Below, one piece after another: positions 1-8,814 of a stretch of 64,000 bases of DNA; position 1 is the first letter of the stretch, and the number at the start of each line of letters is the position of its first letter. Source of the DNA: Bacillus paramycoides (GTDB lineage: Bacteria > Bacillota > Bacilli > Bacillales > Bacillaceae_G); contig NZ_MAOI01000085.1 in the NCBI RefSeq assembly GCF_001884235.1, positions 41,355 through 105,354 on the forward strand, given 5' to 3'. A model generated the notes under the pieces. It did not search any database, was not told the DNA's origin, and worked only from the letters and a program-made list of their open reading frames with translations. The translations under genes and the position numbers were made by a program.

Positions 1-87
1 TATTGTGGAAGTGATCAAACATTTGAAGAAGTAAGAGGATTAGCTAAAGTACACGTGGAGTTTATTTCAAAATCGCTTCTTATGTAA
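1..87 (+). CDS. C-terminal end of an unidentified protein (partial)
   Basis: The first 28 codons of the window form an open frame ending in TAA. It encodes the C-terminal tail of a protein whose start lies upstream of the window. The tail (beginning YCGSDQTFEEVRG) carries no motif I can assign to a family. It ends 57 bases before the next gene on the same strand, so co-transcription is possible. Real coding is likely because the frame is open from the window edge and is followed by a spaced ribosome binding site, but the function is unknown. Confidence 0.5.
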   Translation, partial: YCGSDQTFEEVRGLAKVHVEFISKSLLM

Positions 88-144
88 GTGATTTTCTTTT
101 TAATATTAATTGAACAGTGGTTAATTAATTGGGAGGGATTTATA

Positions 145-1083
145 ATGAAAAAAGCTTTAGTGCTAGGAGCATCTGGATCAATGGGGTATGCAATTGTAAA
201 AGAATTATGTAACCGGGGAATTCACGTAGTGGCCTTTGCGAGGAATAAAGGAAAATTAGAGGTATTATTTTCTGGAGAAGAAAATGTGAAAGTTGTAGCG
301 GGAGATGTATTTATACAGGAGGATATAATGGAAGCTGCGAAAGGCGTTGATATTATATTCCATGCTGTAAACATTCCATATTCGGAGTGGGAGAAACAGC
401 AAGCAAAGTTATTAATAAATATATTAGAGGTAACGAGATACTATGGTATCAAGTTAGGGATAGTTGATAATATTTATGCGTATGGAGAGCAAGGACGAGA
501 GCTTGTAAAAGAAGATGCTGAAAAGAGACCACATACAAAGAAAGGGAAAATTCGTTTGCAACTTGAAGAGATGGCAAAACAGGCGAATGTACAAATGTTT
601 ATTGCTCATTTCCCTGATTTTTATGGTCCAAATGCAGAAAGCACACTTGTCCATCATACATTAAAAGGAGTACTTGCAGATAAAGTGTCTAGTTTCGTTG
701 GAGATAAAAAGATTGCACGTGAATATATTTTTACACCAGATGGTGCAAAAGCGATAGTTGAATTAGCATTACGTGATGAAGCGTACGGGCAAAATTGGAA
801 TATACCAGGATGTGGCGTGATTACAGGGGAAGAGATGATTCAATATATGAGAGAGTTAGTAGGGTATAAAAAATCGATAATAGCGGTAAATAAGGGGGCT
901 ATTAGGATACTAGGACTATTAGATAAACAAATGAAGGAATTTGTGGAGATGTTATATTTAGTAGAAAGACCAGTTATATTAAGTGGTGAAAAATATGAAG
1001 AGTATATAGGAGAAATTCCTAAAACGCCTTATTACGAGGGGATAAGAGAAACTATTGAGTATATGGGTAAAATGAAACGTTAA
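145..1083 (+). CDS. NAD(P)-dependent epimerase/dehydratase-like protein (extended SDR)
   Basis: This 312-residue protein begins with a Rossmann nucleotide-binding motif (GASGSMG, residues 8-14) and has the layout of extended short-chain dehydrogenases such as nucleotide-sugar epimerases. An acidic residue follows the second strand at GDVF, and an IIFHAVN segment occupies the usual DVVxHxA position. The canonical YxxxK catalytic pair is not obvious: the expected place reads TKKGKIR. Activity on a sugar nucleotide is therefore uncertain. I chose ATG 145 over the upstream in-frame start at 88 because GGGAGGG sits 7 bases before it. A strong terminator follows. The adjacent glycan genes make a role in sugar metabolism possible but unproven. 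Confidence 0.75.
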   Translation: MKKALVLGASGSMGYAIVKELCNRGIHVVAFARNKGKLEVLFSGEENVKVVAGDVFIQEDIMEAAKGVDIIFHAVNIPYSEWEKQQAKLLINILEVTRYYGIKLGIVDNIYAYGEQGRELVKEDAEKRPHTKKGKIRLQLEEMAKQANVQMFIAHFPDFYGPNAESTLVHHTLKGVLADKVSSFVGDKKIAREYIFTPDGAKAIVELALRDEAYGQNWNIPGCGVITGEEMIQYMRELVGYKKSIIAVNKGAIRILGLLDKQMKEFVEMLYLVERPVILSGEKYEEYIGEIPKTPYYEGIRETIEYMGKMKR

Positions 1084-1120
1084 TTAATTGGAATGCCTGC
1101 AAATAGTGGAGAATAATATT

Positions 1121-1157
1121 AAAAAAAGTTACTTCTGTAAATAGAAGTAACTTTTTT
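1121..1157. terminator. Bidirectional rho-independent terminator
   Basis: A 15-bp stem (AAAAAAGTTACTTCT and its complement) surrounds a 6-base loop and has a T tract on both strands. It separates the convergent epimerase-like gene and the csbB-like gene. Confidence 0.85.
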
Positions 1158-1158
1158 A

Positions 1159-2097
1159 TTAAGCCTCTTGTTTTACTTTACTAACTTTTTTTTCTGCTAC
1201 AATGAAATGTGGTCTACGCTTTGTTTCATAATAAATACGACCAATGTATTCACCGATAACTCCTAGGAAAATGAGTTGAATGCCACCGATAAATAATATG
1301 GCAGAAATTAATGTAAAGTATCCTGGTACATCGACGCCGCTAACGGTGATTTGAATAAATGTAGTGATTACATATAAAACAGCTAAAAGCGTTGTTAACA
1401 ATCCGAGATATATAGATAATCGCAATGGTTTATTGTTAAACGAAATTACACCATCTATCCCGTAATTTAATAACTTAGAGAAAGTCCATTTACTTTCTCC
1501 GTCAGAACGTAATACATTTTCGTACTCAATAATTTGTTCTTTGAAACCAATCCAAGAAAATAAACCTTTTGAAAAACGATTGTATTCAGTTAGAGAAAGT
1601 AATGAATCGACTGCACTTCTACTTAAAAGTCTAAAATCACCGATGCCATCTACTAGCTCAATATCAACGAATTTATTCATGACTTTATAATATAAGCGAG
1701 AAACGAAAGAGCGTACTGGTGAATCACCCGTTCTAGTTCGCTTTGCAATTACTTGATCATAGCCGTTATTATAGCCGTCTAACATATCTTTTATTAGTTC
1801 GGGTGGATGTTGTAGATCAGCATCCATAATAACTACAGCGTCGCCTGTAGCGTACTTTAGACCGGCAAGCATGGCAGCTTCTTTTCCAAAATTCCTACTA
1901 AATGATATATAATGCACATTTGAGTCTGAATTGGCTAGGTCACGTAGAATCTCTAATGTTTTATCTTTACTTCCATCATTGACGAAAACAAATTCATAAT
2001 CAGTAGTTAGCTTATGAATTTCAAGAGAAGTCTCTGAATAGAAAGCTCGAAGTACCTTCTCCTCATTATAACAAGGTACTACTATTGAAAGGGTCAT
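1159..2097 (-). CDS. csbB: Membrane-anchored family 2 glycosyltransferase, CsbB/GtrB type
   Basis: The protein has 312 residues. A cytosolic GT-A domain carries NDGSKD (40-45), SRNFGKEA (67-74) and the metal-binding MDADLQHP segment (D92, D94). Two transmembrane helices follow at about 230-252 and 264-290, ending in a basic tail. This is the DPM1/GtrB/CsbB architecture, in which the enzyme loads a sugar onto undecaprenyl phosphate on the cytosolic face. It lies next to a yfhO-like gene on the same strand. The csbB-yfhO pairing is known from B. subtilis and Listeria, where it glycosylates lipoteichoic acid. AGGAGG 7 bases upstream supports the start. The sugar donor cannot be read from sequence, and the csbB name rests on architecture and neighbourhood. 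Confidence 0.8.
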   Translation of the reverse strand: MTLSIVVPCYNEEKVLRAFYSETSLEIHKLTTDYEFVFVNDGSKDKTLEILRDLANSDSNVHYISFSRNFGKEAAMLAGLKYATGDAVVIMDADLQHPPELIKDMLDGYNNGYDQVIAKRTRTGDSPVRSFVSRLYYKVMNKFVDIELVDGIGDFRLLSRSAVDSLLSLTEYNRFSKGLFSWIGFKEQIIEYENVLRSDGESKWTFSKLLNYGIDGVISFNNKPLRLSIYLGLLTTLLAVLYVITTFIQITVSGVDVPGYFTLISAILFIGGIQLIFLGVIGEYIGRIYYETKRRPHFIVAEKKVSKVKQEA

Positions 2098-2135
2098 GTT
2101 AGAACCTCCTTAGGTGTAATTTTAAACTGGGCATG

Positions 2136-2172
2136 AAGTAAAAGTTGAAGCAACTATCTTCAACTTTTACTT
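2136..2172 (-). terminator. Hairpin between yfhO and the csbB-like gene
   Basis: A perfect 15-bp stem (AAGTAAAAGTTGAAG with its complement) has a 7-base loop and lies 10 bases past the yfhO stop on the minus strand. The 3' arm is T-rich but has no uninterrupted T run, so it may attenuate rather than fully terminate transcription into the csbB-like gene. Confidence 0.6.
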
Positions 2173-2181
2173 TACCTTATT

Positions 2182-4860
2182 TTAATGCCCTTTTTTAAAA
2201 CGATTTTTTAATTTTGTATATCGATCCTTATCTCCAAGAACTAGAAGCGAGATACAAATGATAAATGAAATGATAGAAATAACGAGACCCATTTTGAAAT
2301 AAGGCGTGACGTATTTCATTTCAATTACATGCTGTCCTTTTGAAATAGGAACACCAATAAAGGCAGAATTAGCCTTCGTAAACTCAGTTTCTTTACCGTC
2401 AACCTTTATTGACCATCCTTTACTATACGGTACAGATAAATATAGTAATCCCTCTTTAGTAGAATTAATATCACCTTTTAAATAGTTACCTTTATAGTAA
2501 ATATTTTGTAGGCTATTTTCTTTTAAAGTACTTACTTTTTTCGGGACGGTTTTATAGTTAGTACTGTTGATTTGTAAGTCTTTAAAATCATATTGACCAG
2601 GAGTAGTGATAGAAATGATTAGCTCAGTTGGCTTCGTATCTTTTCCTAAATTGTAAACAAATCTTTCTAACGGATAAGCATAAGCTCCGTCTTCATTACC
2701 TTTTATCATAGATTTGCCATTCACAGTAACCCCAAATGATTCCTTAGTTATATTTCTAATTTTAATCTCAACAAGGAGATCACCTAACATATCTGTATTA
2801 TCAACAGGTACTATTATACGCCCATTTTCATGAACAGTGAGTGTATCTTTATCTTTCTCTATATTTTCCCACTTAATTTTATTTGGATTAATCTTAATTT
2901 GTTTTGAATCTAGCTGCTTTGTATTAAATTGTTTTAATGGAAGACTTTCAACATTATCTACAACTACAGCATCTAATAAAAGTTGATCTCTTTCAGCAAA
3001 ATTAAGTTTTAAAAATTCTTCATCACTTATTCCAGCGTCATATACATAACCTAGTGGTAGGGCATATTCGTTTTTATAAATGTTGTAAGGGCCTACTTTT
3101 TGTAAGTGTTTATAACCATATGGAATATCAGTTTTATCAGCACTTTCACTTAATACATAATATTTTACCCCTAGCATGTTCTCAAGGAATAGTCGTTTAT
3201 CTAATTGGAAGAACATGGATGGGCTATCGTATCCTTGGAAAACATTGTACTTATTCTTCATAAAGTCATGAACATGGTAATTGACTAGGCTTTGATAAGT
3301 ACTTGTGCCATGATAACCTTGCAGCATCGGTGTATTCTTATAATTGTTGTTTGGGTTGATAATTCGATAAAAATCTTTATCTTGATTTTGTATATAATGA
3401 ATTGCGTCAATTTCATCCTTATTATCGAGACCTGGTCCATGTAATGATTCTTTTGTTACGCCTGCTTGATTAAAGTGTTTACTAAGAGCTGTATCTGAAT
3501 AGAAGTAATTAATACATATTACATTGATCAGTACATTTAATATGATTAAAAATTGTAAGACTACTTTTGATAAATAGCGCCATAGTAATATTGTAATAAT
3601 AGATAAAGCGGTAGTTCCAATTAAAATATTATCAATCGTTTCTAGTGGTTGCTCGTTTATGTTTACTTTCCTATAAAATGCGTAAATAAATAATCCTGTC
3701 GCTAGCAAGGGACCTATTAAATAGTTGACCTTCTTTTTGTGAAGTAGCATCCAATCTAAAATGTAGGCTGAAGTTTGGGCAACCACAAATGCAAATAAAT
3801 AAAACCATCTGTGTTGCATAGCAGAAAAACCATTAAATACGGAATACGTATATGGAAGCATATACAGAACTAACATAAACCCTGTAAAGAGTAACCTATT
3901 TGTGACAAGTTTATTGCGTATTAGAATCGCACTAGTAATAAGGAAGAGGATGAAAACTGGGAATGCGAGCTGATAATCCTCTGTATTATTAATGAAAAAG
4001 ATGCTTTCCATTAAGTTTTTATAAAACTTATCTTCAAAAAATAACGGAATAGTAAATTTTGTAGCTAGTCGATCTGAACTAAATACACCATTTACAGATG
4101 GTATAAAGCAAACAGCAGCTAATCCTAATGATAAAATGTATAGGAAAGCAATTCTAATATAATAAGTTAGAAATGTTTTTATTGTTTTATTTTGCTGTGT
4201 AGCGAAATATTGGAAAAAGGCATAAATATAGATGAAAATGCTAGTAATGAAAGCGAAATAGAAATTTGATGCAAGCATAAGCGCTGTCGCAAATAGGAAT
4301 AGTCCCTTTTTTCGCTCTAAAATATATTTATCCAGTCCCCATATTACTAAAGGTAAGAATACTATAGCATCTGCCATGAAATCCCATAATAAAGAATGGC
4401 GAATAAAAGTCACACATCCCCCGTATATAATGGCAGAAATGAAAGAAGAAAAAATAGTTTTATTATGATAACGTAAAGAGCCATACATGAATAACATCGC
4501 TAATGAGCTTTTTAAAATACTCATATATAGCTTCATCTCAAAGATTTGGTCAAAATTTAGTTTAGGAAGAAGGAGCGTAAGCCAGAAAAGTGGCGCTGTA
4601 CTATAGTAATAACTAAATTCCCCGAATAAATCTCCACCTAAGCCATAGTCCCAAGACCAAAATAAATTCCCATCTTTAAATGCATGTTGTAAAAGGAATG
4701 TAAAAAAGCTGAATTGTGATAATGCATCTCCTGTACTAGAAAATACACTGTCCGATTCTAGGAAAAAGTAATGAAAGGCAAATGCACATATTATTAATAA
4801 TGGAATGATAATAAGTGTGCTTTTAGTAAAAAATGTTCTTTTATTTACTTCTGAATTCAT
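2182..4860 (-). CDS. yfhO: YfhO-family polytopic membrane protein (outer-leaflet glycosyl transfer)
   Basis: This 892-residue protein starts with one transmembrane helix (about 14-32). A long multi-span hydrophobic region follows to about residue 450, then a roughly 400-residue soluble extracytoplasmic part, and a last helix near 850-872 with a basic tail. That is the layout of YfhO (GT-C fold), which transfers a sugar from undecaprenyl phosphate to lipoteichoic acid or a related surface polymer. The early loop contains SSTGDALSQFSF, placing an acidic residue where GT-C enzymes keep catalytic aspartates. The gene is upstream of the csbB-like gene on the same strand, consistent with a two-step decoration module. 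AGGAGG lies 12 bases before the ATG. Confidence 0.85.
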   Translation of the reverse strand: MNSEVNKRTFFTKSTLIIIPLLIICAFAFHYFFLESDSVFSSTGDALSQFSFFTFLLQHAFKDGNLFWSWDYGLGGDLFGEFSYYYSTAPLFWLTLLLPKLNFDQIFEMKLYMSILKSSLAMLFMYGSLRYHNKTIFSSFISAIIYGGCVTFIRHSLLWDFMADAIVFLPLVIWGLDKYILERKKGLFLFATALMLASNFYFAFITSIFIYIYAFFQYFATQQNKTIKTFLTYYIRIAFLYILSLGLAAVCFIPSVNGVFSSDRLATKFTIPLFFEDKFYKNLMESIFFINNTEDYQLAFPVFILFLITSAILIRNKLVTNRLLFTGFMLVLYMLPYTYSVFNGFSAMQHRWFYLFAFVVAQTSAYILDWMLLHKKKVNYLIGPLLATGLFIYAFYRKVNINEQPLETIDNILIGTTALSIITILLWRYLSKVVLQFLIILNVLINVICINYFYSDTALSKHFNQAGVTKESLHGPGLDNKDEIDAIHYIQNQDKDFYRIINPNNNYKNTPMLQGYHGTSTYQSLVNYHVHDFMKNKYNVFQGYDSPSMFFQLDKRLFLENMLGVKYYVLSESADKTDIPYGYKHLQKVGPYNIYKNEYALPLGYVYDAGISDEEFLKLNFAERDQLLLDAVVVDNVESLPLKQFNTKQLDSKQIKINPNKIKWENIEKDKDTLTVHENGRIIVPVDNTDMLGDLLVEIKIRNITKESFGVTVNGKSMIKGNEDGAYAYPLERFVYNLGKDTKPTELIISITTPGQYDFKDLQINSTNYKTVPKKVSTLKENSLQNIYYKGNYLKGDINSTKEGLLYLSVPYSKGWSIKVDGKETEFTKANSAFIGVPISKGQHVIEMKYVTPYFKMGLVISIISFIICISLLVLGDKDRYTKLKNRFKKGH

Positions 4861-5035
4861 TAAATGAATAAGCCTCCTAAATACAATTATTAAAATTTAA
4901 GCCGTATTATCCATATATCAATATTTATTATATATTGAACGAAAATCATGGATGAATCGGCGGTTTTGAATGGTATTAATAAAATTTTCGTATGTACAAT
5001 TTATGGTAATTTTTGAATGTAGCAAGTTAATATTT

Positions 5036-5131
5036 TTATAGAAGATTAACTGCAGGTTGCTTTGATATTAGGTGTTGTACATCTAAGGCCGTTCGTTTCC
5101 AAGTATAATCATTCCAGAAAGGCAAGTCAAT
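5036..5131 (-). pseudogene. 3' remnant of a glycosyltransferase (probable GT4 family)
   Basis: In the gap between the flippase and yfhO, the minus strand holds a 31-codon open frame ending in TAA at 5036. Its translation contains PFWNDYTWKRTALDVQHLIS, which resembles the extreme C-terminus of family 4 glycosyltransferases (a Y-[ST]-W-x-x-[TA]-A helix). A stop codon immediately precedes the frame, and there is no start codon or ribosome binding site, so it looks like the tail of a gene whose body has been deleted. The assignment rests on motif similarity recalled from the family and needs a database search. Confidence 0.45.
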
Positions 5132-5181
5132 TTAAGATAAAGATTGAAAACAGGGTTAGTTTTAAGTGAAGAAGATAAAAT

Positions 5182-5216
5182 AAAAACTTCAAATTTAATT
5201 TGAAGTTTTTATTTTT
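5182..5216 (-). terminator. Terminator downstream of the flippase gene
   Basis: A 12-bp stem (AAAAACTTCAAA/TTTGAAGTTTTT) has a 5-base loop. On the minus strand it follows the flippase stop immediately and ends in a T tract. Confidence 0.8.
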
Positions 5217-5218
5217 AT

Positions 5219-6634
5219 TTATTTTCTATCTAGCTTTTTATTTATAAATCCTAAAATCAACCCGCGTATTTGTGGATCAATTGCAAGGCCGATAATGCCG
5301 TACAATACACCAGTAAGTATTAAAGCTACTAGCGGTGGTAAGCTAATTAATACTGTGCGGTATATTGCATAACTGATTATAAATGCTAGTGTATTGAATA
5401 TTATTCCTTTGAATAGTAATGTAAAGCCTTTACGAACGAATAAAGTAAATCCAATTAATAATGTAATCTCGGTAAGGATAGCAGCTACAGCAGCTCCCAT
5501 CATTCCAAAATGGCTACCTAATATGATGTAACTTATGATAGCGACAGCTAATCCAATCCCCATCGTTGTCGCGCGTTTCCATTGTTGGCCAGCTGTTGTT
5601 AAATTATCAGCAAGTGGATAGTTGATAGATTGTAAAATGACCATAAAGGCTAAAATTGCAAGGGCATCGCCAGCGGATGCATATTTTTCACCTAATAAAG
5701 TTACAATCCAAAAACTTGGATCGGCGATAAATGGGATAGAAATTCCCATTCCTAAGAAAGACATAAGTTTTAATTCGAACTGAGATAGTTTTCTATGTTC
5801 ATCAATATTCTTTTCATTTCCAAAAGCAAATAACTTAGGGTAAAAGGCTGCTGCAATTACACCGGGTATTTGGTAAAGTACAGCAGGCATTTTATAGGCG
5901 GCCGAAAAGAATCCAACTTGTGCTTTCGTTGAAACTTTTTCTAATATAATGGGACCTAACTGCGGTAAAAGCATAATGATAACGCCATTGATTGTGAAAA
6001 TAAGTAATTGATCTAAAATGCCTTTATCCCAACCCTTATGAATTGTTGTATAGCGGATTGTCATTATAAAGGCAATGACTCCTGTTACAAGACTAGATAT
6101 TCCGTACATGGCAGCGACCATCATAAGTGACCATTTAAATGACATTCCTAGTAGAAGAGCAGCTGCGGCTGTTACCCCTTGTAGTACAGAAATAATCGCT
6201 GTAAATTGCATACGCTCTGTTACTTGGAAATAGGCCATCCCAACACCTTGTAAAGTAGCTCCAAACATGGTTGGTAGTACGACCCAATATACCATGGCAC
6301 GTAAGTAAGCATCGGCGTAGAAGAACTGAGCGAAAATGGCGAAGAGCACAGAAATTACGATAGCTAATACTAAACGAATACGTAAATAACTACTTATTAA
6401 TACGCTAATGTTAGCATCGCTTCTCGTTCCTTCCCGCATAAACGTATGTGTCAAACCTGCATCTGTAAAATAACAAATGACAGCGGAAACTGCTAATGCA
6501 ACTGAAAACATCCCATACTCATCTGGTGAAACATATCTTGCAAAGAGAATGGTAGCAATAGCTAGTACAAATCGAACGGTGATATTTCCTACAAAGAGGT
6601 AGGAGGCGTTTTTTAAAATTTTATTTGTTTTCAT
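5219..6634 (-). CDS. Wzx-type polysaccharide flippase (MATE/MOP superfamily)
   Basis: This 471-residue, almost entirely hydrophobic protein has about 12-14 predicted membrane helices. It begins ILKNASYLFVGNITVRF and carries FARYVSPDEYGMFSVALAVS at about 31-50, which is the signature N-terminal pair of helices of polysaccharide biosynthesis (Wzx/RfbX) exporters. These flip undecaprenyl-linked oligosaccharides across the membrane. It is flanked on the same strand by a family 2 glycosyltransferase 93 bases upstream and by yfhO downstream, so it belongs to a surface-glycan cluster. The substrate is unknown. AAAGGTC precedes the ATG. Confidence 0.85.
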   Translation of the reverse strand: MKTNKILKNASYLFVGNITVRFVLAIATILFARYVSPDEYGMFSVALAVSAVICYFTDAGLTHTFMREGTRSDANISVLISSYLRIRLVLAIVISVLFAIFAQFFYADAYLRAMVYWVVLPTMFGATLQGVGMAYFQVTERMQFTAIISVLQGVTAAAALLLGMSFKWSLMMVAAMYGISSLVTGVIAFIMTIRYTTIHKGWDKGILDQLLIFTINGVIIMLLPQLGPIILEKVSTKAQVGFFSAAYKMPAVLYQIPGVIAAAFYPKLFAFGNEKNIDEHRKLSQFELKLMSFLGMGISIPFIADPSFWIVTLLGEKYASAGDALAILAFMVILQSINYPLADNLTTAGQQWKRATTMGIGLAVAIISYIILGSHFGMMGAAVAAILTEITLLIGFTLFVRKGFTLLFKGIIFNTLAFIISYAIYRTVLISLPPLVALILTGVLYGIIGLAIDPQIRGLILGFINKKLDRK

Positions 6635-6727
6635 GGAAAAAGACCTTTCTATTCCTTAGGACATACTTTGTCCTAGTTGTAAATTTGATTTGTTTACGGA
6701 AAGAATGTTTAGAAGCGTACCTTTAAT

Positions 6728-7708
6728 TTAAGAAAACATAAACTTAATTCGTACAAACCAAAGCATTGCATATAACTTCTTGCTTCGTTTTCCATTTTTT
6801 GAATAAATTTTGCGACAATATTGTTTTATATCTTTTTTGATTAATTGAACTTGTGATTTATCTAACTTAGAGCTTCCTTTAATGTATATACAAGCATTAT
6901 TAATGACTGTATATGGGAATAGATAAGTTTCAAGGATTTCAATAATTTCTGTAGAATCATTCACAATTAAATCTTTTGACTTAGTATGAACCCAATCTTT
7001 CATTCGATTAAACACTTCTAATTCTTTTGTTGTTTTTAATTCATAATCTTTATACTTTGAAGAAAGATTTCCTTCTGATAAGATTCGATAATAGGTTAAA
7101 TATTCATCTACATAGCATACATTTGTTACACTCATTAATTTAAATAGAAATTCTAAGTCTTCTCCCCAGCTACATCCTGGCGTGAAACGAATGTTATGAT
7201 CCATCACGATAGATCTTTTGAAAATCCAAGTACTCGTTTGAGCAACAACTTGATGTGTTAAGAAAGCCTTTGTCATATCACCTTTAATAAAGTTTGTCGT
7301 GTGCTCAACCCTTTCCCCAGTCTCTTCGTAAAAGTTCATATAGCCACAATAACAAGCGTTCATATCGTTTTTATGCATGCTTTCAACTTGTTTTTCGATT
7401 TTTGTTGGATGCCATAAATCATCACTATCAAGAAAAGCAACATATTCTCCGCTTGCATTTTCAATTCCTGTATTACGAGCAACAGAAACACCTTGATTTT
7501 CCTGAGGGACATATTTTATTTGTCCTGGATATTTTTGCTCAAGTTTTTTTACGATAGAAGATGATTGATCTTTACTCCCGTCATCTACAATTACAATTTC
7601 AATATTTTTATATGTTTGATTTAGTATCGATTCCATCGTCTCTTCGATATATTTTTCCGCATTATAAAGCGGGATAACAACTGAAACGATTTGTTTTTGT
7701 TCCATCAT
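6728..7708 (-). CDS. Family 2 glycosyltransferase (GT-A, cytosolic)
   Basis: This 326-residue protein has the classic GT2 start, SVVIPLYNAEKYIEETMESI, followed by VDDGSKDQS (41-49), the GVSVARNTGIENA acceptor/donor loop and LDSDDLWHP (DxD-type metal site near residue 94). The C-terminal half is typical of enzymes that add sugars to lipid-linked glycan intermediates, and no membrane helix is evident. It is probably co-transcribed with the flippase 93 bases downstream. Two consecutive ATG codons open the frame. The first is used here because GAGGAG lies upstream at suitable distance. Donor and acceptor sugars cannot be predicted. Confidence 0.85.
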   Translation of the reverse strand: MMEQKQIVSVVIPLYNAEKYIEETMESILNQTYKNIEIVIVDDGSKDQSSSIVKKLEQKYPGQIKYVPQENQGVSVARNTGIENASGEYVAFLDSDDLWHPTKIEKQVESMHKNDMNACYCGYMNFYEETGERVEHTTNFIKGDMTKAFLTHQVVAQTSTWIFKRSIVMDHNIRFTPGCSWGEDLEFLFKLMSVTNVCYVDEYLTYYRILSEGNLSSKYKDYELKTTKELEVFNRMKDWVHTKSKDLIVNDSTEIIEILETYLFPYTVINNACIYIKGSSKLDKSQVQLIKKDIKQYCRKIYSKNGKRSKKLYAMLWFVRIKFMFS

Positions 7709-7870
7709 ATAATTTTTATCTCCTCAAATTTTTTATGTTTTACACTATATATAGTCCTTTTCAAAGGAAGAAGATTGCAAGAACATCTGTATAAGTTTAC
7801 CGCATATAAACTTTGTAAATCAACTCTATGTATTTTATATAAAACGTGTGTAAACAAGTGCTTTATATAA

Positions 7871-7904
7871 AAAACCTTCCTTTTTGATTAGAAAAAAGGA
7901 AGGT
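7871..7904 (-). terminator. Terminator of the thioesterase gene
   Basis: A 12-bp stem (ACCTTCCTTTTT with its complement) is followed on the minus strand by a run of T. It lies just past the thioesterase stop. Confidence 0.8.
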
Positions 7905-7914
7905 AAATTAGTTA

Positions 7915-8427
7915 TTAAATATTCCAAGGTTTATTCAATGTTAACACTTCAGCCATTTCTTTACTTTTTAAGCGTCCTTTTTTTCGGTTTTCTGCGCGTT
8001 CTGAACCGGTTGTGTGTAACCAATGTTCTTCCTCTGTTTCGGGAAGTACTTGTGGTACGGATGAAGGTTTTCCATCTTTTAATGCGACAAATGTAATGAA
8101 GCAAGTCGCAGCAATTCTACGTTCGCCTGCTAATAAATTCTCTGCAATTACTTTTACGAAAACTTCCATTGAAGATTTTCCTGTATAACATACGAAAGCC
8201 TCATAACAAACAGAATCTGCTTGGTGAATTGGAGTTAAAAAATCAACGGAATCGATAGATGCTGTTACGCAATGTTTACGGCTATGTCTCGCAGCTGCAA
8301 TTGAAGCGATACTATCAATTTCTGCTAATAATTTTCCTCCGAAAAGTGTTTGATGATTATTTAAATCATTAGGAAAAACACGTGTTGTTTTAATTGCTTT
8401 TGATTCTCGCATGAATTTCTTTTCCAT
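7915..8427 (-). CDS. Acyl-CoA thioesterase, hotdog fold (YkhA/BACH type)
   Basis: This 170-residue single hotdog-domain protein contains PNDLNNHQTLFGGKLLAEID (19-38), the signature helix region of the YkhA/YciA/BACH acyl-CoA thioesterases, including the N-x-x-x-x-x-F-G-G segment. Next comes VTASIDSVDFLTPI and then a strand with the conserved SSMEVFVKV. The family hydrolyses medium- to long-chain acyl-CoA in the cytosol. The C-terminal 50 residues are charged and probably disordered. AGGGGCTG 6 bases before the ATG fixes the start. The gene stands alone with its own terminator. Confidence 0.85.
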   Translation of the reverse strand: MEKKFMRESKAIKTTRVFPNDLNNHQTLFGGKLLAEIDSIASIAAARHSRKHCVTASIDSVDFLTPIHQADSVCYEAFVCYTGKSSMEVFVKVIAENLLAGERRIAATCFITFVALKDGKPSSVPQVLPETEEEHWLHTTGSERAENRKKGRLKSKEMAEVLTLNKPWNI

Positions 8428-8510
8428 ATATTCAGCCCCTATTTTCTCTTTTCAATCAGAGTGACATGTGTAAGTGGAGTACTCAATTATTAAAAAATAC
8501 TAGGTATTTA

Positions 8511-8627
8511 ATGAAGTAAAGTGTTCCAAAAGAGGATTATTCCGCAAAAGCCCGATTGGTGTGGGCTAATAATTAGTGGGAGATGAATAAAACCCTTACT
8601 GATTAAGTTGCACTTTATTAAAACTTC
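8511..8627. repeat. Structured repeat-like intergenic element (candidate bcr/MITE-type)
   Basis: The 387-base gap before the next gene holds a nested palindromic block. Outer arms TAAAGTG (8517-8523) and CACTTTA (8611-8617), with GAAG/CTTC outside them, enclose two hairpins. One is AGCCC/GGGCT (8549-8567) and the other is AATTAGTGGG with CCCTTACTGATT (8571-8604). Such compact folded elements are typical of the small dispersed repeats of the B. cereus group. I cannot confirm copy number from one window. The rest of the gap shows nothing convincing beyond AT-rich sequence. Confidence 0.4.
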
Positions 8628-8814
8628 TGTATTTGTATTCATGTAACTGAAAGAAAATTTATCGTATATAAAATGTAGTGTAAAAGAGGATTCGCTTACA
8701 TTGCAAGTGAAAAAGTGATGACTATGTATTTGTCATAGAAATTCCCTATCAGCCGTGTGCCTATTCATGATAGAATCGTTTTGTTATGAATGGAAATAGA
8801 GGTGCAATGGATAT

